Assembly (NCBI GenBank): GCA_009360885.1
Contig: SPEL01000001.1
Span: 310,001-374,000 of the forward strand
Length of the DNA stretch: 64,000 bases
Direction: 5' to 3'
Origin: Sphingobium sp.
GTDB lineage: Bacteria > Pseudomonadota > Alphaproteobacteria > Sphingomonadales > Sphingomonadaceae
Notes under the pieces: generated by a model
What the model saw: only the letters and a program-made list of their open reading frames with translations
Told to the model about the DNA's origin: nothing
Database searches by the model: none
Shown here: piece after piece, positions 7,963 through 17,213 of the stretch
How positions within the stretch are numbered: the stretch's first letter is position 1
How the letters are laid out: every line of letters begins with the position of its first letter
Made by a program: the position numbers and the translations under genes

Positions 7963-8910
7963 CTATTCTCCTGAAAGGCGTAAAACGGCCTTTATCGGAT
8001 AATGGTCTGATCCCGTTCGGGGCAGCCGTTCGATTGAAACGAGCTGCCACCCTGGCCCAGCGAATATATGGTCAATGGGCAGGAGGGGGATGGGCCATGC
8101 ACGCCCTTTGACTCTGGCAGGAAAAGAGAATTTCATATGGGTGAGACGGCGCATTGGCGCGATATCAGATTCCAGATAGCGCATTCCGCTGCCCCATGGG
8201 GTTAGGTTGAAATCGCCTGCTAATATCGGGTTCTCGCGGCTTAACGGTTGTAATACCGCGGCTAGTTCCTGCCTCTGCCTGTCCTGCTCCTCCCCCGGCC
8301 ATGTCATGTGAAAAGAAATAATCGGGAATTTTGGACCTTTTTCGGGCATGACATAGGCCCACATCAGGGCCGGGCCAATTCTCTCACCCTTTGCCTTATC
8401 CCGGAATTTCCATTGAACGGGGGAGAGGGGAAGGCGGGAGTAAATGGCATATTCACAGGTCCCCGGGCATTTGCTGTGCCAAGGATAACGCTCGTTCAGG
8501 GCGGGCAATAACGCTGCGGCTTTGCCGTGGCTTTCCTGCAGCAATAATATGTCGGCATCGCTGTTCAACAATATATCCAGCGTTGCTTCCACATCCGCAT
8601 TGGCTTTTGCAAGATTGTGGGTGACGAGCGTGATGGTCTGGGCCGGGTTTGATGGTGCTGGCTGGCCAGATGTGCGGGATGCACTCCATTCGTGCATAAT
8701 CGGCAATAGCGCCATAGCGGCGATGATGGCGGCACCAGCGCAGTGCAGCCAGTGTCGGTTAAGGCCAGCGATAATCAAAATCGCCAGCGAGAGTATCGCA
8801 TAAACCGGGATGTAAGATGTTATAAATTCGGTCCATCCTGCATGGCCGAACCGGCTTATCAGCACACAGCTACCAATCAGGGCCAGAAAAATGCCACTGA
8901 GCAGTTTCAT
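7963..8910 (-). CDS. membrane-anchored endonuclease/exonuclease/phosphatase-family protein
   Basis: A 315-residue protein. Residues 1-65 contain two or three hydrophobic spans (IFLALIGSCVLISRF, YAILSLAILIIAGL, GAAIIAAMALLPIM), which place the catalytic domain at the membrane, probably on the periplasmic side. The EEP (DNase I-like) fold is shown by LVTHNLAKANAD, LLLQESHG, LAGDFNLTPWG, IDHIFAG and the terminal GSDHYPIKAVL; these carry the metal-binding Glu/Asp/Asn and catalytic His. Members hydrolyse phosphodiesters in DNA, inositol phosphates or sphingolipids, and the substrate here is unknown. Its ATG overlaps the stop of the upstream polymerase-like gene by four bases (ATGA), so the two are translationally coupled and probably act in the same polysaccharide pathway. 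Confidence 0.85.
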   Translation of the reverse strand: MKLLSGIFLALIGSCVLISRFGHAGWTEFITSYIPVYAILSLAILIIAGLNRHWLHCAGAAIIAAMALLPIMHEWSASRTSGQPAPSNPAQTITLVTHNLAKANADVEATLDILLNSDADILLLQESHGKAAALLPALNERYPWHSKCPGTCEYAIYSRLPLSPVQWKFRDKAKGERIGPALMWAYVMPEKGPKFPIISFHMTWPGEEQDRQRQELAAVLQPLSRENPILAGDFNLTPWGSGMRYLESDIAPMRRLTHMKFSFPARVKGRAWPIPLLPIDHIFAGPGWQLVSIERLPRTGSDHYPIKAVLRLSGE

Positions 8911-10316
8911 GGATGGTTCCTGTTCATGGTGTGCGGATGGGCGGACTGGTTCAGAGGATAGGCCTGTGGGAGTAGTGGTTGATTAAGATTTCTGCGGGAA
9001 GCCGTGACGCTCTTGCTGCCTTTGAGGTGGTACATGGTGAAGCCACATACGATGGCATAGAAAATCAGACCTTCGATCATCCACATCGGCTGTGTCGCCA
9101 TACAGAGGATGAAGAAACCCACATGAGCGGCTATCAAACGAATGGTCGGCCCCGTCTTACACTGTAATGCCGCTGCGAACATGGTGCCCCAGAGGAAGAT
9201 CGTCGCAATAACCCCCGCTATGCCCAGATCATAAAGATAGCATACAAGTTGATTATGGGCGTAAACAATGAATTTGCGTGCCCATTGATCTGGTCCGAAA
9301 CCAATGAGATGATGGATTTGAGAGCTATCCAGATAAGCATATATATAGGAGCTCCATATATAGGCTCTGCCGCTCATGATGCGGCGGGATGCATCATCAT
9401 AATATTCAGGTCGTTTCGTCAGGGTTTCCCAATCAGTAAAGATCAGGCCTAAGTCCTGAAAACGATCACCCGATGCAACATAGGCAATCATTATAGCTGC
9501 CAGACATAATATAGCCATGCTTCCTGAAATGAGCAGGCGCTGATTTTGTTTGATGTGCTGAGACCCTAATATCATGAAGGTCGCGCCCATTAATGGTAGA
9601 AGGGATAGAATAGTGGTGCGATAATTCGCCAAAATTATCCCGACAGTACCTATAATGAAGAGCAGGAATATATATCTGCTCTTCATTTTTGTCTGGATCG
9701 CAGCAACCAGCAGGCCGATAGACAAGATGACGGAGAAAGCGGCTTCATGCTGATAGCCGCCAATATAGCTGGCTGATCCATCTGCTTCTGCTGCTTTGGG
9801 AATATTAAGGACAATAGTCCCCAGCTGAAATGCAAAAGGAATGGCACAGGGGATCAGCATTTTCCTGAGCAGATTATCTCCCCCGATATCTTCTGATGCA
9901 TCAATAATGGCCAGCATCAATATCGTGAAATATCCAATTTTTATCAATGTATTGAATAGATTGACGGGAACTTCATTATATAGGCCGCTTACGATGATGA
10001 CGAGGGCCAGTGGATAAACCGGTAGCAATGCCTTATCCAGCAAGGGGCGCTTTCTTACCGCCAGCAACCCGAGGCCAAATATGGCGATTGTACCCAGTGC
10101 ATTCCATGACAAGCCGATAGGGGATGATTTGAACGTATAGCCGGGTAGCGCCGAAAGGATGAGGCGGGCCCCAATGGCAAATAATACATATTTGGCAGCC
10201 CTGCTGGACGTGGACTTCATTGCATAAATGAGGGCGACCACACAGACTATCATTATGGGCCACAGGATGAAAAATGGAAGAGGAGGACTTGATCCCCCAA
10301 AGGTTGCTCCTTCCAT
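8907..10316 (-). CDS. Wzy polymerase / O-antigen ligase-like membrane protein
   Basis: A 469-residue protein with about 10-12 hydrophobic spans (for example FFILWPIMIVCVVALIY, LALVIIVSGLY, FLLFIIGTVGIILA). A long polar loop near residues 280-350 contains SGRAYIWSSYIYAYL, GFGPDQWARKF and AHNQLVCYLYDLGIAG. This large periplasmic loop with a conserved His-Asn after an Arg-rich stretch is what Wzy polymerases and WaaL/O-antigen ligases share. It would polymerise or ligate undecaprenyl-linked glycan repeats on the periplasmic face. Polymerase and ligase cannot be told apart from sequence alone. It is the first gene of a minus-strand set that continues into the EEP protein by an ATGA overlap. Confidence 0.8.
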   Translation of the reverse strand: MEGATFGGSSPPLPFFILWPIMIVCVVALIYAMKSTSSRAAKYVLFAIGARLILSALPGYTFKSSPIGLSWNALGTIAIFGLGLLAVRKRPLLDKALLPVYPLALVIIVSGLYNEVPVNLFNTLIKIGYFTILMLAIIDASEDIGGDNLLRKMLIPCAIPFAFQLGTIVLNIPKAAEADGSASYIGGYQHEAAFSVILSIGLLVAAIQTKMKSRYIFLLFIIGTVGIILANYRTTILSLLPLMGATFMILGSQHIKQNQRLLISGSMAILCLAAIMIAYVASGDRFQDLGLIFTDWETLTKRPEYYDDASRRIMSGRAYIWSSYIYAYLDSSQIHHLIGFGPDQWARKFIVYAHNQLVCYLYDLGIAGVIATIFLWGTMFAAALQCKTGPTIRLIAAHVGFFILCMATQPMWMIEGLIFYAIVCGFTMYHLKGSKSVTASRRNLNQPLLPQAYPLNQSAHPHTMNRNHP

Positions 10317-10394
10317 GTCGTTATGCGGTCCCTTTTGTCAGTTGCATCGGTGAAGAATATGCCGCACCAGTATTTCATTACGGGGGCAATGACT

Positions 10395-10447
10395 AGGGTC
10401 ACGACCCATTAATTTCATGAACCGTGATGGCCTGTTTGCGGGATGAA
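10395..10447. repeat. 53-bp solo copy of the MITE end found at 29964
   Basis: These 53 bases match the left end of the 317-bp element at 29964-30280 with two mismatches (C for G at the eighth base, C for T at the 38th). The opposite terminal repeat is not found within several hundred bases on either side, so this is a solo or decayed end rather than a whole element. It lies between the polymerase-like gene and the superoxide dismutase gene. Both copies follow the dinucleotide CT. Confidence 0.75.
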
Positions 10448-10493
10448 GTGCCTCTTACTATAGTGGAGGCAACGCGGCCCTTATCATGAAACA

Positions 10494-10522
10494 GCCTGCC
10501 CGCACCAATTGCGCGGGCAGGC
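10494..10522 (-). terminator. terminator-like hairpin after sod
   Basis: GCCTGCCCGC and GCGGGCAGGC form a perfect 10-bp stem with a 9-base loop. It lies 28 bp past the stop of the superoxide dismutase gene when read on the minus strand. The following tract TGTTTCAT is only weakly T-rich, so termination efficiency is uncertain. Confidence 0.6.
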
Positions 10523-10549
10523 CATTATGTAGCTCTCCGCAGATAGCTG

Positions 10550-11281
10550 TTAGCGCGCCGATTTGGCGAAGCGCTCTGACACTTTCTGCCAGTTCACAAC
10601 CTGCCACCAGTTGCTGAGATAGTCGCCACGCTTATTCTGATATTTGAGATAATAAGCATGTTCCCATACGTCATTGCCAAGGAGAGGCGTGCCTTTCACT
10701 TCTGCCACATCCATCAGGGGGTTATCCTGATTAGGGGTGGACGTGATCGCAAGATTGCCCTGTGCGTCGCGGATCAGCCAGACCCAGCCAGACCCAAAGC
10801 GTTTGAGGCCTGCGTCCTGAAATTCCTTCTTAAAGGCATCCAGCGACCCCCATTTGGCGGTGATCGCGGCCAGAAGCTGCGGGGAAGGCTGGCCAGATTG
10901 AGCCACCGGGGCCATGGATTTCCAGAAAAAGCTATGGTTCCAATGGCCGCCCGCATTATTGCGCACCACAGCAGGCAAGGTGCCAGCCTTGGCGACCAAT
11001 GCCTCTAGCGACTGCCCTTTCAGTGCGGGGTCGGCGGCAACGGCATTGTTAAGTGCGGTGACATAGGCCTGATGGTGCAAGCCATGGTGAATGGTCATGG
11101 TCTGGGCATCAATGGCGGGGTTTAGTGCATCCGCCGCATAGGGCAGGGCGGGCAGGGTAAAAGCACCCTCAACCTTAGGCGCGGGCTTTGTGGCGGCAGT
11201 CTGAGCTTGTGCCGCAGCAGGGGCCATCAGCGGGGCCGCAGATGCTATCAGAAGCGTGAGAGCGGAAAATCCTCGGATCAT
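10550..11281 (-). CDS. sodB: exported Fe/Mn superoxide dismutase
   Basis: A 243-residue protein. Residues 1-26 (MIRGFSALTLLIASAAPLMA...AQA) are a clear signal peptide, so the enzyme is periplasmic, unlike the usual cytosolic SodB. The mature part has the Fe/Mn-SOD signatures: LPALPYAADALNPAIDAQTM at the N-terminus, metal-ligand histidines in MTIHHGLHHQAY and NHSFFWKSM, and DVWEHAYYLKYQNKRGDYL carrying the last Asp/His ligands. It converts superoxide to hydrogen peroxide and oxygen. The ATG at 11281 follows GAGGAGAC by eight bases; a longer in-frame extension is not needed. The gene symbol reflects family only; iron versus manganese preference is not decided. Confidence 0.9.
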   Translation of the reverse strand: MIRGFSALTLLIASAAPLMAPAAAQAQTAATKPAPKVEGAFTLPALPYAADALNPAIDAQTMTIHHGLHHQAYVTALNNAVAADPALKGQSLEALVAKAGTLPAVVRNNAGGHWNHSFFWKSMAPVAQSGQPSPQLLAAITAKWGSLDAFKKEFQDAGLKRFGSGWVWLIRDAQGNLAITSTPNQDNPLMDVAEVKGTPLLGNDVWEHAYYLKYQNKRGDYLSNWWQVVNWQKVSERFAKSAR

Positions 11282-11371
11282 ATGCTTTGTCTCCTCGGTG
11301 ATATACCGGACCAATGATTGGCCATTAACATTGTTCCCCGCAGGGGCGTCGTAGCGTGGCCTATATCGAAT

Positions 11372-11403
11372 TCGGGGCAGGAACCGCGTTGGTCCTGCCC
11401 CGA
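11372..11403 (-). terminator. stem-loop between fpr and sod
   Basis: TCGGGGCAGGA and TCCTGCCCCGA form a perfect 11-bp stem with a 10-base loop just after the fpr stop codon. There is no T-run after it on the minus strand, so it may be a processing or mRNA-stability hairpin rather than a true terminator. Confidence 0.5.
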
Positions 11404-11408
11404 TACTA

Positions 11409-12224
11409 TCAATCAACAAATGCGCGTTCGATCACATATTGGCCGGGCGATGCGTTGGACCCTTCGATAAAGCCGAGTTCCTCAAAGCGTTTTTCGAGGT
11501 CCTTAATCATCGCCATGCTGCCGCACATCATGATGCGGTCGGTTTCGGGGTTAAAGCCTCGTTCGCCGTCAATTCCATTGAACAGATCGCCGCTGTCGAT
11601 CAGTGCGCCAATGCGGCCCTGTGTGTGGAAATCCTCGCGGGTGACGGTAGGAACATAGCGAAGCTGCTCTTTCGCCTGGTCCTCAACCAGCGGATCGCCT
11701 TCAAGGCGGCCTTCCAGTTCCTCACGGAAAGCAAGGTCGCTGACGCGGCGCACGCCATGGACAACGACGATCTGGTCAAACAGATCATACATATCTGGGT
11801 CACGAATGACGCTGAGGAACGGGGCGAGGCCAGTGCCGGTTGAGAGCAGGAACAGGCGTTTGCCGGGCAGCATCGCGTCTGCGACCAGCGTTCCGGTGGG
11901 CTTTTTACCCAGATAAATATGGTCGCCGGGCTGAATTTTCTGAAGGCGGGATGTCAGCGGACCGTCCTGAACCTTGATGGAGAGAAACTCCAGCTCCTCG
12001 GCATAAGCAGGGCTGGCGATGGAATAAGCACGCAGCAACGGGCGATCATTTTCACCCTGCAGGCCGATCATCACAAATTCACCAGACCGGAAACGGAAGG
12101 AATCCGGACGGGTGATTTTGAAGCTGAAGAGATGCTCATTCCAATGACGGACTGACAATACTTCTTCAACCGATAGGGCTTTGGTGGGCTCCAAGGTCCG
12201 GGTTTCGGCCAGACTGTTGCTCAT
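11409..12224 (-). CDS. fpr: ferredoxin--NADP(+) reductase
   Basis: A 271-residue flavoenzyme of the bacterial short FPR type. The FAD domain has LLRAYSIASP (the RxYS motif). The NADP domain has STGTGLAPFLSVIRDP, VVVHGVRRVSDL and MMCGSMAMIKDLEKR. The C-terminus YVIERAFVD matches the short aromatic-free ending of the alpha/gamma-proteobacterial subclass. It moves electrons between NADPH and ferredoxin or flavodoxin in the cytosol, often for oxidative-stress defence, Fe-S repair or heme oxygenase. That fits its neighbours, superoxide dismutase just downstream and heme oxygenase 5 kb away. The ATG at 12224 is preceded by GGAAGTGAGAG. Confidence 0.93.
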   Translation of the reverse strand: MSNSLAETRTLEPTKALSVEEVLSVRHWNEHLFSFKITRPDSFRFRSGEFVMIGLQGENDRPLLRAYSIASPAYAEELEFLSIKVQDGPLTSRLQKIQPGDHIYLGKKPTGTLVADAMLPGKRLFLLSTGTGLAPFLSVIRDPDMYDLFDQIVVVHGVRRVSDLAFREELEGRLEGDPLVEDQAKEQLRYVPTVTREDFHTQGRIGALIDSGDLFNGIDGERGFNPETDRIMMCGSMAMIKDLEKRFEELGFIEGSNASPGQYVIERAFVD

Positions 12225-12529
12225 TCTCTCACTTCCTTCAAGACAGGGGCAGCTTTATAACGGGAATTGGCCCGACAGAAACATATTTGATTGATGCAGG
12301 ATCGTTACACCGCAGCCCCGGACATGCACAGAGTAAATATAACCGGGCAGTATCACGATTGGCGAATCCTATACCCAATAATGCTGCAGTTATTGCTAAT
12401 GACTTTCATATCCAAGCATTTTCCGCGAGATTTTTTGTTTTACCGCCCCAAGAATGGGTTTTCCATCACGCGATCAGCACTAGTTTGGCAAGCAGAGGGG
12501 CCATCCGACAGGACTGCCCCTCCATATTT
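12225..12529. other. 305-bp gap without a gene
   Basis: This gap lies between the fpr start and the ridA stop, both on the minus strand. It should contain the fpr promoter. It is AT-richer than its neighbours, with no convincing ORF, repeat or terminator. Short open frames on the plus strand here lack protein-like composition and ribosome-binding sites. Confidence 0.5.
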
Positions 12530-12877
12530 TTATGCCTTGGCGGCGATGATGATGACTTCCACCTTATAATCAGGCGTCACTAACTTTGCTTCGGCGGTGG
12601 CGCGGGTCGGGATGCCGGCGTCTGCCACCCATTCTTCCCACACCGCATTGGCTTCGGCAAAATCGCTGATGTCAGCGAGCAAGATGGTGGCGGAGAGGAG
12701 GTGCTGCTTGCTGCTGCCGGTGCGGGCCAGCAGGTCTTCCACTTGCTTCAGCACAGTCTGCGTCTGCACGGTAACGCTCTCGCCCGGTGCGCCAACCTGC
12801 CCGGCGAGGTAAACCGTGTCGCCATGTACAACGGCCTGGCTCATGCGGGCATTGGTGTCGAGGCGGGTAATGGTCAT
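12530..12877 (-). CDS. ridA: RidA-family enamine/imine deaminase
   Basis: A 115-residue YjgF/YER057c/UK114 protein. Visible family features are VVHGDTVYLAGQVG, TQTVLKQVEDLLARTGS and a C-terminal AKLVTPDYKVEVIIIAAKA. It belongs to the divergent RidA subfamilies, because the catalytic arginine context IPTRATAEAKL replaces the canonical xxPxRxxVEV. The family hydrolyses reactive enamines and imines made by PLP- and flavin-dependent amino acid enzymes. It sits 19 bp downstream of dadA in the alr-dadA-ridA order, so it probably clears 2-imino acids made by the dehydrogenase. Confidence 0.88.
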   Translation of the reverse strand: MTITRLDTNARMSQAVVHGDTVYLAGQVGAPGESVTVQTQTVLKQVEDLLARTGSSKQHLLSATILLADISDFAEANAVWEEWVADAGIPTRATAEAKLVTPDYKVEVIIIAAKA

Positions 12878-12896
12878 ATGTTATCTCCTAAGAGGG

Positions 12897-14147
12897 TCAG
12901 TAACGGTTGATGGCCAGATCATCCGCCCTGATGGCGGGTGCCTGACCGCTGATAATATCGGCAATGACGCGGGCTGACCCACAAGACATGGTCCAGCCCA
13001 ATGTGCCATGACCGGTGTTGAGGAACAGATTCGCAATATCGGTTTTTCCGATAACAGGGGTGCTGTCCGGTGTCATCGGTCTTAAACCGGACCAGAAGCT
13101 GCCCTCTTCATAATTTCCTGCGCCGGGGAACAGGCTGCTGGCGCTATGGATGAGGGTTGCGCGCCGCGCCGGGGGCAGATCACGGTTGAACCCTGCGATT
13201 TCCGCCATGCCGCCAATGCGAATGCGATTGCCGAGACGGGTGATCGCGACCTTATAACTCTCATCCAGCAGGGTGGACGTTGGGGCGCGGCTTTCATCGG
13301 TTATCGGCAGCGTCAGCGAATAGCCTTTGACCGGATAGACCGGCAAGCTGATGCCCAAAGGCGCGACCATTTGCGGGGAATAGCTGCCCAGCGACACCAG
13401 AAAGGCATCGGCCTGCACGTCGCCCTTGTCCGTTTCCACATGGCTGATGCTGCCATTGGCGGCGACAATTCGCCTGATGTCATGGTTCATCAGGAAGGTG
13501 ACACCCTTTGTTTGCGCCATATCGGCAAGGGCGTTGGTAAATTTATAGCAATCCCCCGTTTCATCATGGGGCAGGCGCATCCCGCCGACAAAAGGCACGC
13601 TGCTCCCCGCTAGCCCCGGTTCGGCCGCGATGCAGCCTGCACGGTCCAGAACTTCAAAGGGCACGCCATCTTCGCGCAATATGGCGATGTCTTTGCCAAT
13701 GCCGTCCAGTTGTTTCTGTTCGCGGAAGAGCTGAAGTGTGCCAAGGCTGCGTTCATCATAGGTAATGCCGGTTTTGCGGCGCAGGTCGATGAGGCAGTCC
13801 CGGCTATATTCCGCAAGGCGGACCATGCGGCCTTTGTTGATGCGATAGGCCTTTTCGGTGCAGTTCGCCAGCATCGCACCTAGCCAGCGGATGGTTGCTT
13901 TATCGAGATGCGGGCGCAGGATGAAAGGGGCATGTTTCATGAACAGCCATTTGACGGCCTTGGCAGGTATGCCGGGCGCGGCCCATGGCGATGCATAGCC
14001 CGGTGATATTTCCCCGGCATTGGCAAAGCTGGTTTCCAGCGCGGGGCCATTTTGCCGGTCGATCACCACCACGTCATGCCCGGCCTGCGCCAGATACCAG
14101 GCCGATGTTACGCCGATGACGCCGCCGCCGAGGATTGCAATCTTCAT
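12897..14147 (-). CDS. dadA: D-amino acid dehydrogenase small subunit
   Basis: A 416-residue FAD enzyme. The N-terminal dinucleotide motif is [19 protein letters not shown]. It is followed by the DadA signature [21 protein letters not shown]. The C-terminus has [15 protein letters not shown] and [18 protein letters not shown], which close the FAD site. It oxidises D-alanine and other D-amino acids to 2-oxo acids and ammonia, passing electrons to the respiratory chain at the inner membrane face. Its start overlaps the end of the alanine racemase gene by four bases, so L-Ala to D-Ala to pyruvate is encoded as one unit, as in dadAX operons. Confidence 0.94.
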   Translation of the reverse strand: MKIAILGGGVIGVTSAWYLAQAGHDVVVIDRQNGPALETSFANAGEISPGYASPWAAPGIPAKAVKWLFMKHAPFILRPHLDKATIRWLGAMLANCTEKAYRINKGRMVRLAEYSRDCLIDLRRKTGITYDERSLGTLQLFREQKQLDGIGKDIAILREDGVPFEVLDRAGCIAAEPGLAGSSVPFVGGMRLPHDETGDCYKFTNALADMAQTKGVTFLMNHDIRRIVAANGSISHVETDKGDVQADAFLVSLGSYSPQMVAPLGISLPVYPVKGYSLTLPITDESRAPTSTLLDESYKVAITRLGNRIRIGGMAEIAGFNRDLPPARRATLIHSASSLFPGAGNYEEGSFWSGLRPMTPDSTPVIGKTDIANLFLNTGHGTLGWTMSCGSARVIADIISGQAPAIRADDLAINRY

Positions 14148-15391
14148 GCGCCTGCCTCCTCTGCCCCTTCATACACCCGCCAATAACGATGGCTGAGCTG
14201 GGTCAAAATCTCATAAGAAATCGTGTCTGCGTCATTGGCAACATCATCAATGCTCTGGTGCGGGCCGATGAGTTCCACCGGCGCGCCGGGGTGCAGATGC
14301 TCTGCTGGCACATGGGTGACGTCCAGCGTCATGCTATCCATCGACACTCGCCCGGCAATGGGGACGCGGATGCCGTTGATGAACGCGCTTCCTTTATTAC
14401 TGAGTGCGCGGGGCCATCCGTCAGCATAGCCCACGCCGATGGTGGCGATGATGGTCTCGGCCTCTGGCGCGGCATAGGTAAGGCCATAACCAACGCCTGT
14501 TCCGGACTTTATCGTACGCAATTGCAGAATCTTGGCGGTTAGGCGGGCGACGGCGTACATAGGCGTTTTCTGCCCCACCTGCACCGCGCCGCCGTACAGC
14601 GCGATACCGGGGCGCACAATGTCGCCATGCTGATGGTGGGGTAGGAAAGAGCCGGAGCTATTATCGAGCGAGCGGGCGAGGGCGGGGAAACGGGCCGCAA
14701 CGCGGTAGAAATAGTCATTTTGCGCCTGATTGGATGGCGCATCGGGTGTATCCGCGCAGGCGAAGTGGCTCATGATAAAGCGCAAATCGACGCCGCTTAT
14801 AGGTTCTGGTCGGGCCAGCAAATCCTCTATTTCATGGGGTTGCAGGCCAAGGCGGGACATGCCGCTGTCTATTTGCAGTACGGCGGGCAGGGGGCGTCCC
14901 GATGTGCCGACCGTTAATGCGCTGGCAACCGCCGCCCAGCGGTCGATCTGATCGGGACTGTTGAGGACGGGGATGATTGCCGCGCCTGTCCCGTTGGTTC
15001 CTGCGGCGGCGCATTCTTCCTCCGCCCCCGGCACCAGACCGTTGAGAATGTAAAGGGCGGAATCTGCGCTGAGCAGGGGACGCAGTGCCTGCGCCTCTGC
15101 CAGATGGGCGACGAAGAAATGACGACATCCGGCCCGTTCCAATGCGGGGCAGATGGTGGCTGCGCCAAGGCCATAGCAATCGGCCTTCACCACGGCTGCG
15201 GCCTGAGCCGGGGCGACCTGCTGCCCAATCAGGCGATAGTTGGCGACTATAGCGCTGACATCAATGTGCAGCACCGCGCTAGCAGAGGTGCGGGAAACAT
15301 AAGATGTCGCTGGCACAGTGCTGGTTCCGGCCATATCATCAAGGAGCTGGTCAGTGTTACATCCGGTTTCCGGCCCGATCACCTCATTCAT
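14144..15391 (-). CDS. alr: alanine racemase (catabolic, dadX-like)
   Basis: A 415-residue PLP enzyme. The Schiff-base lysine is in [13 protein letters not shown] (usually VKANAYGHG), and the catalytic tyrosine is in [13 protein letters not shown]. The substrate arginine region is SGMSRLG, and the C-terminal beta domain ends [22 protein letters not shown]. It interconverts L- and D-alanine. The operon with dadA and ridA points to alanine catabolism, although this may also be the only racemase supplying peptidoglycan D-Ala. About 37 residues precede the barrel; an ATG 20 codons in ([11 protein letters not shown]) is a possible alternative start. Confidence 0.93.
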   Translation of the reverse strand: MNEVIGPETGCNTDQLLDDMAGTSTVPATSYVSRTSASAVLHIDVSAIVANYRLIGQQVAPAQAAAVVKADCYGLGAATICPALERAGCRHFFVAHLAEAQALRPLLSADSALYILNGLVPGAEEECAAAGTNGTGAAIIPVLNSPDQIDRWAAVASALTVGTSGRPLPAVLQIDSGMSRLGLQPHEIEDLLARPEPISGVDLRFIMSHFACADTPDAPSNQAQNDYFYRVAARFPALARSLDNSSGSFLPHHQHGDIVRPGIALYGGAVQVGQKTPMYAVARLTAKILQLRTIKSGTGVGYGLTYAAPEAETIIATIGVGYADGWPRALSNKGSAFINGIRVPIAGRVSMDSMTLDVTHVPAEHLHPGAPVELIGPHQSIDDVANDADTISYEILTQLSHRYWRVYEGAEEAGA

Positions 15392-15582
15392 TACTGCATA
15401 CCCTATTTTATCCGCGCGCTTGTTCTATACCGCCGCGACATGAACAGGCTGTACCTATAGCGAATAAAAACCCAGTCAGTTGTTTCTTTTGCAAAGCGGG
15501 GTGAGAGTTATGCACGATTGTCCTGCCTGCTTCATGCAGAGGACCGCAGTCAGGGAAAGCGAAAAGCAGAGGCGGTCTCTTC

Positions 15583-16380
15583 TCAGCGCATAAAAAACTC
15601 AACCTGCATGACCAGTTCGATTGTCTCGCCCCGCATACTCTCTGGGGGTGGGGGTAAGGGTTGCGCCCTTTTGGGAAGGGCGACGGCCTCTATATCCAGC
15701 AGGCGCTGGCCGGAACTGCGCTCCAGTTGTGAGGAAAGCACCTTGCCCTTACGGTCCATGACAAAGCGAATCCATGGTACGCCTTGCTGTCGGCGGGCGC
15801 TGGCCGCCGGGGGATAGCGCTTTACCTTATTAATGGCTGCCAGCACCTTCCCTTCCCATGTTGGGTTTGTGGTGGAGATTTGCGGCGCAGGGGGCATGGG
15901 TTTGCTCTCAGGCGCGGTGGTTTTCTCAACCGGCGGGCTGGGGGCGGGCGTAATAATGGGTTGCGTTAGCGTCAGGTTGCTCTCGCTGCGCAGCATTATT
16001 TCGGGTGGTGGAAGCTGGAGGGATTCCAGATGAGGCCGGGGCTTTATCAGTTCCTGTTCTACCTGTTCCGGGCCGGGCGGGGTTTCCCGTTCCGGTTCTG
16101 GCGGCGCAGCGGGAGGGGCAACGTTAAAGGTGCTGAGCGCGGGTTGAGGGGCGACCATATAATGAACGGTCCAATGAATGAAAAAAGCACCAAGGACCAG
16201 TGCATGGATTGTGGCGGTCAGAATAAGGCCGATGGAACGACCACTCTTCTGGTTTCCCTTGTAACCGCTGGTCGGGGTAAAGGAGGGCATGTGGAATGCC
16301 GCTGATGTTCCGCCATTCGGTGAGGAACTGAGGGCTGAAGACAATGGAGAGAGCGGGGGAATGTCTGACGACAGTTTCAT
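15583..16380 (-). CDS. tonB: TonB energy-transducing protein
   Basis: A 265-residue protein. A cytoplasmic N-terminus of about 48 residues precedes one membrane span (SIGLILTATIHALVLGAFFIHW). A long Pro/Glu-rich periplasmic spacer follows (APPAAPPEPERETPPGPEQVEQ, PAPSPPVEKTTAPESKPMPPAP). The C-terminal TonB domain spans about 185-265 (WEGKVLAAINKVKRYPPAASARRQQG, VPWIRFVMDRKGKVLSSQLERSSG). It couples the inner-membrane ExbBD motor to outer-membrane receptors for iron complexes or other substrates. No exbB or exbD gene is adjacent. A Fur-like palindrome lies about 80 bp upstream. Confidence 0.9.
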   Translation of the reverse strand: MKLSSDIPPLSPLSSALSSSPNGGTSAAFHMPSFTPTSGYKGNQKSGRSIGLILTATIHALVLGAFFIHWTVHYMVAPQPALSTFNVAPPAAPPEPERETPPGPEQVEQELIKPRPHLESLQLPPPEIMLRSESNLTLTQPIITPAPSPPVEKTTAPESKPMPPAPQISTTNPTWEGKVLAAINKVKRYPPAASARRQQGVPWIRFVMDRKGKVLSSQLERSSGQRLLDIEAVALPKRAQPLPPPPESMRGETIELVMQVEFFMR

Positions 16381-16461
16381 GCAAATGCCTCTTTATGCCG
16401 GGTGCAGGTAGGTGATGATAGTGGGAACCCTGCGACTCTGCTGCTTGCCTCTTAGTTGCTA

Positions 16462-16478
16462 TTGCGCATGAATTGCAA
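16462..16478. promoter_or_regulatory. candidate Fur box upstream of tonB
   Basis: TTGCGCATGAATTGCAA is an imperfect palindrome with TTGC/GCAA ends. It resembles the alphaproteobacterial Fur motif, which has TTGC...GCAA ends around an AT core. It lies about 82 bp upstream of the tonB start codon, where a Fur site would overlap the promoter. Confidence 0.45.
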
Positions 16479-16551
16479 ATTTCGCGGAAAAATTTTTACG
16501 CCGTTTAGTGTGCGGGCCATTGCTGCCCGGCTATACCCAATATCTGGTGCC

Positions 16552-17007
16552 CTAACCCTGACGCGGCAGAGGGCGAGACCATATCCATGCAGCGCAGGCG
16601 ATGATGGACGCCGCCACCCCTGATGCCAGCCACAGACCGGGACGGGCGCCCAGCCAGAAAATTACATATCCCACCGTCATGCCTATACTCGCGGCGATTT
16701 TGCCCTTTTTCGGTATCGCCCCTTCTTTTCGCCATGCCACTAAAACCGGACCATGACGGGGGTGGTTGAGCAACCAGCTTTCCAGACGAGGGGATGAGCG
16801 CGCAAAGCACCCGGCCGCCAATATTAGGAAAATTGTGGTCGGCATTAAAGGCAGAAATGCGCCAATTATGCCGAGGCCAACAAATACAACACCAAGGCAG
16901 AGCCAGCCGATTCTAATGGCATGATGCGCGGCTTTTCCGGCGGTTCCACTCCGCCTGCTATCATGCTCTTCTGAGGGTGGAGGGGGGGCGCTGTTATGCT
17001 GTGTCAT
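16552..17007 (-). CDS. DUF454 (YbaN-like) inner-membrane protein
   Basis: A 151-residue protein. The family core is RIGWLCLGVVFVGLGIIGAFLPLMPTT, FLILAAGCFARSSPRLESWL and HPRHGPVLVAWRKEGAIPKKGKIAA, followed by two more membrane spans. The function of DUF454 is not established, but its genes are often found beside iron- and heme-uptake genes. That agrees with tonB and heme oxygenase here. The N-terminal 30 residues are polar and low in complexity. Confidence 0.85.
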   Translation of the reverse strand: MTQHNSAPPPPSEEHDSRRSGTAGKAAHHAIRIGWLCLGVVFVGLGIIGAFLPLMPTTIFLILAAGCFARSSPRLESWLLNHPRHGPVLVAWRKEGAIPKKGKIAASIGMTVGYVIFWLGARPGLWLASGVAASIIACAAWIWSRPLPRQG

Positions 17008-17213
17008 CGGGACGATAGCCGATAGCAGTGGCTCCGCACGGAAACTAAGGACGGATTATGCCATGACGGCCTTCCTCTTGCGCCTGCATTACCGGTTTTC
17101 ATCACGATGGCGATGAAGTCGGAATATCCCAATGGATCAGGACATAGGGTGCAATGGTCAGGCATCGGGTAAATCTTCTATCGCGTCTCATATGCAAAAT
17201 CGAGGGGTGATAC

